Assembly (NCBI RefSeq): GCF_001280015.1
Contig: NZ_LGDV01000190.1
Location: forward strand, 1-64,000
Reading direction: 5' to 3'
From: Streptomyces sp. MMG1121
Lineage (GTDB): Bacteria; Actinomycetota; Actinomycetes; Streptomycetales; Streptomycetaceae
Length of the DNA stretch: 64,000 nt
A program made the translations under genes and the position numbers. The notes under the pieces were generated by a model. The model was not told the DNA's origin. It saw only the letters and a list, made by a program, of their open reading frames with translations, and searched no databases. Positions 56,574 through 64,000 of the stretch are shown here, piece after piece (the stretch's first letter is position 1; every line of letters starts with the position of its first letter).

Positions 56574-57959
56574 CTAGCCGATACCCCGCCACCCGTCGGG
56601 GTCCACTCCGCCGGGCACTGGGGCCTCCATGTCGTACGGCTGCCGTGTGAACACGAACGACCCGAGGTCGAGGTGGCTCACAGCCCCGTCCGGGCGTCGT
56701 ACGGGCCGCAGCAGTTCTCCGGCGAAGTAGCCCTCCAGGCCCGTCCAGGTGCCGTCCCCGTTGGGGCGGAAGCGGGACCGTCGGCCGCCGTCGGTCAGCG
56801 GGCCCAGTGCGAGCAGACCGTCGGCGGTCACCCGCAGGCCGAAGGTGTTGGTCCCCCAGTACCACTGTCCCGCCAGTTCCAGGACCGTCGGGTCGACCTC
56901 GCGCAGCGGCCGCCAGGGCTCGGGGATCCGTGGCTCCGCTTCGGCGACGATCCGGACGAGGTCTGCACCCACCGCCCCCACCAGTGGCCCACTTGTGCAG
57001 TTCGCGAGCACCACGGCGGCCACGTCGTCCTCCACGCTGATGACGAGGTTCGCCAGGAAGCCCGGGAGTGAGCCGGAATGACCGACCAGGAGCCGACCGC
57101 CGCAACGCTGGAGCTGCATCCCGAAGCCGTACGTGATCCCGTCCAGCACGTCCGCCACTTCGGCGGGCGCGGCCGGGGTCCGCATCTCACGTACCGACTC
57201 CGCGCTCAGGACGCGGACGTCCCCCGTGCCCAGGAACGCGGCGAACCGCGCGAGGTCCCCCGTGGTCGACCACAGCTGCCCGGCCGGCGCCATCCGGCCC
57301 AGATCCTCCAACGGCTCGGGCAGCAGCGCGTCCGCCCACGGATGCACGGCCCATCCGCCCGCGTGCGGGGCCTGCGGCTGCCCGCTCGTACGGTGCAGAC
57401 CGAGCGGTTCGAGGATTTCGCCGCGCAGCACCTCCTCCCAGGGAGCGCCGCGCAGCTCCTCCACCAGCGCGCCGAGCAGGGTGTAGCCGGGGTTGGAGTA
57501 GTGGTACCGGCGGCCCACGGGGTGCAACAGGGGGTGCTCGCCGAGCACATCGCTCAGCTCGGGGCGCAGGACTCCGGGGGTCCGCTCCCACCAGGGCGCC
57601 GGCGACTCGGCGGCCAACCCTGCGGTGTGCGCCAGCAGTTCGGCGATCGTCGCCTCCCCCACGCCCGTGTCCGGCAAATGCTTCTCCAGCGGATCACCCA
57701 GGTCGAGCAGTCCCTCGTCGCGCAGTCGCATCACCAGGACGGCGGTAAAGGTCTTGGTGATGGACCCGATCCGGTACTGCACGTTCTCGTCCGGCCCATG
57801 CCCGTCCACCGAGGTCCGCGCGCCGTGCCACACGGCCCGCCCGCCCCGTACGACGGCGGCGACCAGAGACGGTGCCCGCCCCTGAGCCTGCGCGACGGCG
57901 ATCCGGTGCAGCAGGGCTCGTCGGGTGGCGGGGAGCAGGTCTTCCTGAGGTGTCGTCAT
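56574..57959 (-). CDS. Serine hydrolase (class C beta-lactamase-like)
   Basis: 461 residues. Catalytic SxxK (SITK, ~residue 65), YxN (YSNPGY) and a late His-Ser-Gly (HSGSLPG) place it in the penicillin-binding/beta-lactamase class C fold. No signal peptide is seen from ATG 57959, so it is likely cytosolic: an esterase or D-aminopeptidase-like enzyme. Nothing shows resistance function. An in-frame extension upstream has no family similarity. Confidence 0.88.
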   Translation of the reverse strand: MTTPQEDLLPATRRALLHRIAVAQAQGRAPSLVAAVVRGGRAVWHGARTSVDGHGPDENVQYRIGSITKTFTAVLVMRLRDEGLLDLGDPLEKHLPDTGVGEATIAELLAHTAGLAAESPAPWWERTPGVLRPELSDVLGEHPLLHPVGRRYHYSNPGYTLLGALVEELRGAPWEEVLRGEILEPLGLHRTSGQPQAPHAGGWAVHPWADALLPEPLEDLGRMAPAGQLWSTTGDLARFAAFLGTGDVRVLSAESVREMRTPAAPAEVADVLDGITYGFGMQLQRCGGRLLVGHSGSLPGFLANLVISVEDDVAAVVLANCTSGPLVGAVGADLVRIVAEAEPRIPEPWRPLREVDPTVLELAGQWYWGTNTFGLRVTADGLLALGPLTDGGRRSRFRPNGDGTWTGLEGYFAGELLRPVRRPDGAVSHLDLGSFVFTRQPYDMEAPVPGGVDPDGWRGIG

Positions 57960-58322
57960 GAGCCCAGTCCACCCGGTCGAACGGCGGGCGTCGAATCCGG
58001 TTCCCCGGCGCCGAGATGACGGAACGGACCTGCCGACGGCGGCAGCCACCTCCGTGCAGGGTCCCGCCGCTCGTGACATGTCGATCTTGCGTGACCCGGG
58101 CGTTCTTGGCTGACTCACGGCCTTGTCACCCATGATCAGTCTCAAATCATGGCATTTCCTCGCGAGGGCGAGGCCGAGATCGGGCGGCTTGTCCGAGTCG
58201 GCCGAGTACACCACGCTGAGCCCCGAGCACGAGGGCTACCGGCGAGCCCAGATCGCGCACCGATGAGTTTCCCGCGCCGCGCTGGTCCATACGCCGGACA
58301 CCCACGGACGGAAGGCTGGGCC

Positions 58323-58889
58323 ATGCGGAAACTGATCTACGGCATGAACCTGTCCCTGGACGGCTACATCGCCGCGGCCGGCGACGACATCGGCTGGAGC
58401 GGACCGCCGAGCGACGAGCTGTTCCAGTGGTGGCTCGACCACGAGCAGGCGAGTGGCCTGTCACTGTATGGGCGCAAGCTATGGGAGACGATGAGCTCCT
58501 ACTGGCCGACCGGTGACCAGCAGCCCAACGCCACCCCGGCGGAGATCGAGTTCGCGCGGAACTGGCGGGACACGCCGAAGGTGGTGTTCTCCTCGACGAT
58601 CGACAAGGTGGACTGGAACACCCGCCTGGTCACCGGCGACGCGGTCGCCGAGATCACCCGGCTCAAGGCCGAGGACGGCGGCCCGATGGACATCGGCGGC
58701 GCAACGCTCGCCGGGGCGGCCATGCGCGCCGGGCTGATCGACGAGTACGTGATCGCCGCCCATCCGGTCCTGGTGGGCGACGGCACGCCGTTCTTCACCG
58801 CGCTGGACAGCTGGGTGAACCTGAACCTGGTGGAGACGCGGACGTTTCCCGGCGGTGTGGTCCTGACCAGGTACGAGACCAGGCGCTGA
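58323..58889 (+). CDS. Dihydrofolate-reductase-fold (RibD C-terminal-like) protein
   Basis: 188 residues: MRKLIYGMNLSLDGYIAAAG, LYGRKLWETM, DIGGATLAGAAMRAGLIDEY and LVGDGTPFF are typical of small DHFR-like reductases in actinobacteria. Probably an NADPH-dependent reductase; the substrate is unknown. No clear ribosome-binding site precedes ATG 58323. Confidence 0.88.
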   Translation: MRKLIYGMNLSLDGYIAAAGDDIGWSGPPSDELFQWWLDHEQASGLSLYGRKLWETMSSYWPTGDQQPNATPAEIEFARNWRDTPKVVFSSTIDKVDWNTRLVTGDAVAEITRLKAEDGGPMDIGGATLAGAAMRAGLIDEYVIAAHPVLVGDGTPFFTALDSWVNLNLVETRTFPGGVVLTRYETRR

Positions 58890-59157
58890 GCAGCTTCCCG
58901 CTGTCTCACGGTTTGGATGGGTGTTTCCCCTACCGTCGCGGCGATCTCCCCCACCGCACACCCCCAAGCCCACGAGCGATGCCCCGTGAGCCCACGGTGT
59001 CAGCGGGCTTCGACCAGGGCACCAGCATCAGGGCCCCATCACCCGTACGAGTGGGCGGCTTGACCTGCCAGTCTCAGATTCGTGTCAGATATGCCATCGC
59101 TTGGCCATCGCTCGTGAGATTTGGCCACGAAATCTAAGACCCCACGCCTCTGCCGGA

Positions 59158-60636
59158 TCAGGTCTGGGCCATGTCCACGAAACGGGAGTAGTGGCCCTGG
59201 AAGGCGACCGTGATCGTGGCTGTTGGGCCGTTTCGGTGCTTGGCCACGATGAGGTCGGCCTCGCCTGCGCGCGGGGACTCCTTCTCGTACGCGTCCTCGC
59301 GGTGCAGCAGGATGACCATGTCGGCGTCCTGCTCGATGGAGCCGGACTCACGCAGGTCGGAGACCATCGGCTTCTTGTCGGTGCGCTGCTCGGGGCCACG
59401 GTTGAGCTGGGAGAGCGCGATGACCGGGATCTCCAGCTCCTTCGCGAGCAGCTTGAGGTTACGGGACATGTCCGACACCTCCTGCTGACGGCTCTCAGCA
59501 CGCTTGGAACCGCCCGACTGCATCAGCTGGAGGTAGTCGATGACGACCAGTCTGATGTCGTTGCGCTGTTTGAGACGGCGGCACTTGGCGCGGATCTCCA
59601 TCATCGACAGGTTCGGGGAATCGTCGATGAACAGCGGCGCGGCCGAGACGTCCGGCATACGGCGGGCGAGCCTGGTCCAGTCCTCGTCGGTCATCGTGCC
59701 GGACCGCATGTGGTGCAGCGCCACCCGGGCCTCGGCGGACAGCAGACGCATCGCGATCTCGTTGCGGCCCATTTCGAGCGAGAAGATGACGCTGGGCAGG
59801 TTGTGCTTGATCGAGGCGGCCCGCGCGAAGTCCAGCGCGAGCGTCGACTTACCCATGGCGGGGCGAGCCGCGATAACGATCATCTGGCCCGGGTGCAGGC
59901 CGTTCGTCAGCGAGTCGAAGTCGGTGAACCCGGTCGGCACACCCGTCATCTCGCCGCTGCGCGAGCCGATCGCCTCGATCTCGTCGAGCGCGCCCTCCAT
60001 GATGTCGCCGAGCGGCAGATAGTCCTCGCTGGTGCGCTGCTCGGTGACGGCGTAGATCTCGGCCTGGGCGCGGTTGACGATCTCGTCGACGTCGTCGTCG
60101 GCCGCGTACCCCATCTGCGTGATGCGGGTGCCGGCCTCGACCAAACGGCGCAGAACCGCCCGCTCGTGGACGATCTCCGCGTAGTACTCGGCGTTCGCCG
60201 CCGTCGGCACCGTCTGGACGAGCGTGTGCAGATACGACGCCCCGCCGACCTTGTTGATCTCACCGCGCTTGGTGAGTTCGGCGGCGATGGTGATCGGGTC
60301 GGCCGGCTCGCCCTTGGCGTAGACGTCCAGGATCGCCTGGTAGATCGTCTCGTGTGCGGGCTTGTAGAAATCGTGGCCCTTGAGGATCTCGACGACGTCG
60401 GCGATGGCGTCCTTGGACAGGAGCATGCCGCCCAGCACGGACTGCTCGGCGTCCAGGTCCTGCGGCGGCACCCGCTCGAAGGACGATCCGCCGCCGTCCC
60501 AGTCGCCGTTCTCCCGGCCCCGGTCGTGCTGTTCGCCACGGCCCCGGCCGCCGTCACCACGCCGGCGGGAGGCGGGCAGACGATCACTGGGTCCGCTGTC
60601 GGCCCACGGATCGTCCAAGGGCTCGGAAATACTCAC
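59158..60636 (-). CDS. dnaB: Replicative DNA helicase
   Basis: 492 residues. The ring helicase unwinding DNA at the fork. A ~50-residue Arg/Gly-rich N-terminus precedes the conserved DnaB-N domain (LDAEQSVLGGMLLSKDAI) and the RecA-like core. Walker A is ARPAMGKST (Lys ~263); Walker B and later motifs (LVVIDYLQLM, LNRGPEQR) are intact. GTG 60636 with GAGGAGG upstream. No intein is present. The divergent gap contains DnaA-box-like sites. Confidence 0.97.
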   Translation of the reverse strand: MSISEPLDDPWADSGPSDRLPASRRRGDGGRGRGEQHDRGRENGDWDGGGSSFERVPPQDLDAEQSVLGGMLLSKDAIADVVEILKGHDFYKPAHETIYQAILDVYAKGEPADPITIAAELTKRGEINKVGGASYLHTLVQTVPTAANAEYYAEIVHERAVLRRLVEAGTRITQMGYAADDDVDEIVNRAQAEIYAVTEQRTSEDYLPLGDIMEGALDEIEAIGSRSGEMTGVPTGFTDFDSLTNGLHPGQMIVIAARPAMGKSTLALDFARAASIKHNLPSVIFSLEMGRNEIAMRLLSAEARVALHHMRSGTMTDEDWTRLARRMPDVSAAPLFIDDSPNLSMMEIRAKCRRLKQRNDIRLVVIDYLQLMQSGGSKRAESRQQEVSDMSRNLKLLAKELEIPVIALSQLNRGPEQRTDKKPMVSDLRESGSIEQDADMVILLHREDAYEKESPRAGEADLIVAKHRNGPTATITVAFQGHYSRFVDMAQT

Positions 60637-61117
60637 CGAGCCACCTCCTCCCGTCCGCACGGCGGACCTCGCCGTGTCCTCTTTTGTACGGCACGACACT
60701 GACAGATGAGAGGCCCAACTCCGGTTCTGGTGCGTCGGTTTTATGACGGTTCCAGGGCCGAGGAAGAGACGCTTCCCAGGCCGGGGGAAGGAGCGGGCGC
60801 CGGTCCACGGTAGGCCTGTCGGCACCGTCAGCCAATCTGGTTATCCACAGGCCATGTGGACGACAGGCCCGATGCTGTGGAGAACTCGCCGAAACCTGTG
60901 CACGACCCGGTGGACAGCCCTGTGAACAAGCCCTCGATCTCGCCCACCCAAGATCGCTGACCTGCACGTTTACCGTCCACCGGCTGTGCAGAAGAAAAAC
61001 TTTCCCAGTCGGACCAAGATCGCTTCGAACACATCACGAAAGGACACGCTCCACCAGGAGAGGTAAGGGTCACAACTCAGTTGCATCTCTTACCTGTGGA
61101 CGATTAGATTAGCGCTC
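60637..61117. promoter_or_regulatory. dnaB/MATE divergent gap with DnaA-box-like cluster
   Basis: 481 bp without a gene. TTATCCACA (60841-60849), TGTGGACGA (60855-60863), TGTGGAGAA (60876-60884), TGTGCACGA (60897-60905), TGTGAACAA (60921-60929) and TGTGGACGA (61095-61103) are exact or degenerate DnaA boxes. At the right end a clear promoter faces the MATE gene. Confidence 0.7.
61081..61110 (+). promoter_or_regulatory. Leaderless promoter of the MATE transporter gene
   Basis: TTGCAT (61081-61086), an 18-bp spacer and TAGATT (61105-61110), seven nt before ATG 61118. No ribosome-binding site lies between, so the transcript likely starts at or near the A of ATG. A DnaA-box-like TGTGGACGA overlaps the spacer. 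Confidence 0.7.
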
Positions 61118-62455
61118 ATGACACAGGCTCCCGCGATACCCCGGGCCACCCATCGACGGCACGACCGAGAGATCGTCGCGCTGGCCGTCCCGGCCTTCGG
61201 CGCACTCGTCGCCGAGCCTCTCTTCGTCATGGCGGACAGCGCGATCGTCGGGCATCTCGGCACCGCCCAGCTCGCCGGTCTCGGCGTCGCCTCTGCCCTC
61301 CTCACCACCGCCGTGAGCGTCTTCGTCTTCCTCGCCTACGCCACCACGGCCGCCGTGTCCCGGCGCGTCGGCGCGGGTGATCTGCAGGCGGCCATCCGGC
61401 AGGGCATGGACGGTATCTGGCTGGCGCTGCTGCTCGGTATCGGCGTCATCGCCGTAGTCCTTCCCCTGGGCCCCGGCATCGTGGACCTCTTCGGCGCCTC
61501 CGCGACCGCAGCCCCCTACGCCACGACGTATCTGCGCATCTCCTCACTGGGCATCCCGGCCATGCTCATCGTCCTCGCCGCGACAGGAGTGCTCCGCGGA
61601 CTCCAGGACACCAGGACCCCGCTCTACGTCGCCGTCGGGGGCTTCGTCACCAACGGCGCCCTCAACGCGGGGCTCGTTTACGGCGCCGGACTCGGCATCG
61701 CCGGTTCGGCCTGGGGAACCGTCATCGCCCAGTGCTGCATGGCGGCCGTCTATCTGACCGTGGTCGTCCGCGGGGCCCGTCGGCACGGCGCTTCCCTCCG
61801 CCCGGACGCCTCCGGCATCCGGGCCTCGGCCCAGGCAGGTGTTCCTCTCCTGGTCCGCACACTGTCGCTCCGGGCGATCCTCATGATCGCCACAGCGGTC
61901 GCGGCGCGACTGGGCGACGCCGACATCGCCGCCCATCAGATCATCCTGTCCCTGTGGAGCCTGCTGGCCTTCGCTCTCGACGCGATAGCAATCGCGGGAC
62001 AGGCCATCATCGGCCGCTATCTGGGCGCGGACGACGCCCAGGGCGCGCGTGAGGCCTGCCGCCGCATGGTGCAGTGGGGCGTCGCGACCGGCATCGTGCT
62101 CGGTGCGCTCGTGGTGGCCGCCCGTCCACTCTTCCTCCCGCTGTTCACCAGCGACTCCGTGGTCAAGGACGCCGCGCTGCCCGCCCTGCTGATGGTGGCA
62201 CTGTCGCAGCCCATCTGCGGGATCGTCTTCGTCCTGGACGGAGTCCTGATGGGCGCGGGCGACGGGCCGTACCTGGCCGGGGCCATGGTCGTCACCCTCG
62301 CCGTGTTCGCTCCGGTGGCCGTACTGGTCCCGGCACTCGGCGGCGGTCTCACCGCGTTGTGGGCAGCGATGACACTGATGATGACGATCCGCATGCTGAC
62401 CCTGTGGCTGCGCGCCCGCTCGGGCCGCTGGATCGTGACGGGCGCGACCCGCTGA
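61118..62455 (+). CDS. MATE-family efflux transporter (DinF-like)
   Basis: 445 residues, 12 helices. The start IVALAVPAFGALVAEPLFVMADSAIVGHLG and the repeated half-motif LRGLQDTRTPLYVAVGG are the MATE/DinF hallmarks. Exports a cationic or toxic compound using an ion gradient. A perfect parS follows just after the stop, then a terminator. Confidence 0.93.
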   Translation: MTQAPAIPRATHRRHDREIVALAVPAFGALVAEPLFVMADSAIVGHLGTAQLAGLGVASALLTTAVSVFVFLAYATTAAVSRRVGAGDLQAAIRQGMDGIWLALLLGIGVIAVVLPLGPGIVDLFGASATAAPYATTYLRISSLGIPAMLIVLAATGVLRGLQDTRTPLYVAVGGFVTNGALNAGLVYGAGLGIAGSAWGTVIAQCCMAAVYLTVVVRGARRHGASLRPDASGIRASAQAGVPLLVRTLSLRAILMIATAVAARLGDADIAAHQIILSLWSLLAFALDAIAIAGQAIIGRYLGADDAQGAREACRRMVQWGVATGIVLGALVVAARPLFLPLFTSDSVVKDAALPALLMVALSQPICGIVFVLDGVLMGAGDGPYLAGAMVVTLAVFAPVAVLVPALGGGLTALWAAMTLMMTIRMLTLWLRARSGRWIVTGATR

Positions 62456-62457
62456 CT

Positions 62458-62471
62458 GTTTCACGTGAAAC
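62458..62471. other. parS site after MATE gene
   Basis: Exact GTTTCACGTGAAAC, two bp after the MATE stop. Confidence 0.93.
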
Positions 62472-62503
62472 ATGCACCCGTGGCCACCCTTGTCCAGCCA
62501 TGA

Positions 62504-62539
62504 GAAAGGGGCCGCACCGGTGACGGTGCGGCCCCTTTC
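62504..62539. terminator. Bidirectional terminator between MATE gene and rplI
   Basis: A perfect 16-bp stem (GAAAGGGGCCGCACCG / CGGTGCGGCCCCTTTC) with a four-base loop. It separates the converging transporter gene and the ribosomal protein operon. Confidence 0.93.
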
Positions 62540-62581
62540 AGAGCTGCTCACATGTCAAGCTGCTCAAGCCGAGCGGAGCGA

Positions 62582-63028
62582 TCAGCCCGCGACGACCTCG
62601 ATGTTGACCTTGGCGGCAACCTCGGGGTGCAGACGCACGGACGTCTCGTGGGCGCCCAGGGTCTTGATCGGGGCAGACAGCTCGATGCGACGCTTGTCGA
62701 CCTCGGGGCCACCGGAAGCCTTGATCGCGGACGCGATGTCGGCCGGGGTGACAGAACCGAAGAGACGGCCGGCGTCGCCGGAGCGGACGGCCAGACGGAC
62801 CTTGACGCCCTCGAGCTGGCCCTTCACCTGGTTGGCCTGCTCGATGGTCTGGATCTCGTGGATCTTGCGGGCGCGGCGGATCTGCTCGACGTCCTTCTCG
62901 CCACCCTTGGTCCAGCGGATAGCGAACTTCCGCGGGATCAGGTAGTTGCGAGCGTAACCGTCCTTGACGTCGACGACGTCGCCCGCGGCACCGAGGCCGG
63001 AGACCTCGTGGGTGAGGATGATCTTCAT
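62582..63028 (-). CDS. rplI: Ribosomal protein L9
   Basis: 148 residues: [34 protein letters not shown], then a central long helix and C-terminal domain ending VNIEVVAG. Binds 23S rRNA. Last gene of rpsF-ssb-rpsR-rplI; GGAAGGG precedes ATG. Confidence 0.98.
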   Translation of the reverse strand: MKIILTHEVSGLGAAGDVVDVKDGYARNYLIPRKFAIRWTKGGEKDVEQIRRARKIHEIQTIEQANQVKGQLEGVKVRLAVRSGDAGRLFGSVTPADIASAIKASGGPEVDKRRIELSAPIKTLGAHETSVRLHPEVAAKVNIEVVAG

Positions 63029-63046
63029 GAGTCGGTCACCCTTCCC

Positions 63047-63283
63047 TTATCGCGCGGTGGACGTGTAGGGCAGCAGCGCCATCTCACGGCTGTTCTTGAC
63101 GGCCGTGGCGACGTCACGCTGGTGCTGCGTGCAGTTGCCGGTCACGCGGCGGGCACGGATCTTGCCGCGGTCGGAAATGAACTTCCGCAGCATGTTCGTG
63201 TCCTTGTAGTCCACGTACGTGACCTTGTCCTTGCAGAAAGCGCAGACCTTCTTCTTCGGCTTGCGCACAGGCGGCTTCGCCAT
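63047..63283 (-). CDS. rpsR: Ribosomal protein S18
   Basis: 78 residues: a Lys/Pro-rich start, CAFCKDK, then [20 protein letters not shown], the rRNA-binding core. It carries two Cys spaced as in zinc-binding (C+) S18 forms (CAFC) and one further Cys in GNCTQHQ. The usual C+ set is four ligands, so zinc binding is possible but not certain. AGGAG lies before ATG 63283. Confidence 0.98.
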   Translation of the reverse strand: MAKPPVRKPKKKVCAFCKDKVTYVDYKDTNMLRKFISDRGKIRARRVTGNCTQHQRDVATAVKNSREMALLPYTSTAR

Positions 63284-63364
63284 GATGTTTCTCCTGTGTG
63301 ATCAAGAAGTGTGGGTAACGATCCACCCTCGACCGGGCCGGCCCCGAAGGACCGGATCCAAGGC

Positions 63365-63970
63365 CTAGAAGGGGGGCTCGTCCGAGTAGCCGCCACCGCT
63401 GCCGCCGCTGCCGCCGTTGCCGCCGGAGCTACCGCCGCCCCAGCCGCCACCACCCTGGTTGCCACCGGCGGGAGCCCCGCCGGTCGCCCACGGGTCGTCG
63501 GCCGGAGCGCCGCCGCCCTGCTGACCGCCGCCGGGGCCACCGCCCCAGCCGCCGCCACCCTGGCCGCCACCGCCGCCGTAACCGCCCTGGCCACCGCGAG
63601 CGCCACCGGCGGTCTTGGTGACCTTGGCCGTGGCGTTGCGCAGGCTGGGGCCGACTTCCTCGACGTCCAGCTCGTAGACCGTGCGCTTGACGCCGTCACG
63701 GTCCTCGTAGGACCGCTGCTTCAGCCGGCCCTGCACGAGCACGCGCATGCCTCGCTGGAGCGACTCGGCGACGTTCTCCGCCGCCTGACGCCAGACCGAG
63801 CAGGTCAGAAAGAGGCTTTCGCCGTCCTTCCACTCGTTCGTCTGGCGGTCGAAGGTGCGGGGAGTGGACGCGACGCGGAACTTCGCGACCGCCGCACCGG
63901 ACGGGGTGAAGCGCAGCTCGGGGTCGTCGACAAGATTGCCGATGACCGTGATGACGGTCTCGCCTGCCAT
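63365..63970 (-). CDS. ssb: Single-stranded DNA-binding protein
   Basis: 201 residues. An OB fold (residues ~1-110: [40 protein letters not shown]) is followed by a long Gly/Gln-rich linker and the acidic protein-interaction tip DEPPF. The essential replication SSB of the rpsF operon; rpsF itself lies outside the window. The C-terminal linker is strongly Gly-rich, as in other actinobacterial SsbA. Confidence 0.97.
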   Translation of the reverse strand: MAGETVITVIGNLVDDPELRFTPSGAAVAKFRVASTPRTFDRQTNEWKDGESLFLTCSVWRQAAENVAESLQRGMRVLVQGRLKQRSYEDRDGVKRTVYELDVEEVGPSLRNATAKVTKTAGGARGGQGGYGGGGGQGGGGWGGGPGGGQQGGGAPADDPWATGGAPAGGNQGGGGWGGGSSGGNGGSGGSGGGYSDEPPF

Positions 63971-64000
63971 GGGGGAACCTCTCGGCGGGTTTGCTGCTGG

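Noticed and set aside
56574..57959. Beta-lactamase resistance gene
   Set aside because: It has the class C fold motifs but no signal peptide; more like an esterase or peptidase.

Overview
The window is chromosomal DNA of a Streptomyces or very close relative. GC is very high with a strong third-position bias. It carries the sporulation pair ssgA/ssgR, a fused cydDC, GTG/TTG starts, several probable leaderless genes, an exact Rex operator upstream of cydA, and many copies of the Streptomyces parS motif GTTTCACGTGAAAC. From memory, the gene order matches the oriC-proximal core of S. coelicolor (roughly SCO3970 down to SCO3907). The right end (dnaB, rplI, rpsR, ssb) points toward oriC. I see no transposase, integrase, prophage or CRISPR array. 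I cannot name the species.

Left part (1-15.6 kb): the 3' end of a SpoIIE-type phosphatase gene whose core lacks expected metal and loop residues; an M24B aminopeptidase P; a MocR-type regulator; an anti-sigma-like ATPase; a membrane protein; then a copper-handling run (YcnI-like, Sco1/SenC, PCuAC, CopC-CopD, DtpA). pheA follows, then serS with an in-line HAD phosphatase, and a minus-strand tRNA-Ser(GCU).

Middle (15.3-28 kb): a small hypothetical gene; two ABC ATPase/permease pairs in one minus-strand operon; an M24 peptidase, hydrolase-SDR fusion and MerR operon; kptA (RNA 2'-phosphotransferase); an LLM oxidoreductase; a second Cof-type HAD protein.

Respiratory block (26.2-34.7 kb, minus strand): cydA, cydB, cydDC, then a DevS/DosS-like histidine kinase that keeps the heme-ligand His. 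The Rex operator sits upstream of cydA. This suggests NADH-responsive control plus possible O2/redox sensing at the bd-oxidase locus.

34.7-46 kb: a histidinol-phosphate-type aminotransferase, a LacI regulator, a PPP-type phosphatase, thiC under a TPP riboswitch, a YibE/F membrane protein, and the sporulation pair ssgA/ssgR.

46-62.5 kb: a cupin, a small holin-like membrane protein, ptpA with a Cys/Met-metabolism PLP enzyme, LysR, NUDIX, a flavohemoglobin-like protein with a long N-terminal extension, HAD, GNAT, HbpS/GlcG-like, an MFS/MarR divergent pair, GNAT, a serine hydrolase, a DHFR-like protein, dnaB and a MATE transporter.

62.5 kb to the end: rplI, rpsR and ssb, the distal part of the rpsF-ssb-rpsR-rplI operon.

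Overlaid on the genes is a chromosome-maintenance layer. There are ten perfect or one-mismatch parS sites, some doubling as a terminator stem, a start-codon region or part of a riboswitch RNA. There are three clusters of DnaA-box-like sequences (upstream of serS, kptA and dnaB) plus isolated boxes. The most unusual items are the parS-like pair that folds into a helix inside the TPP riboswitch, the DevS-like kinase beside cydABDC, the degenerate SpoIIE phosphatase, the hydrolase-SDR fusion and the 18-residue repeats in SsgR.
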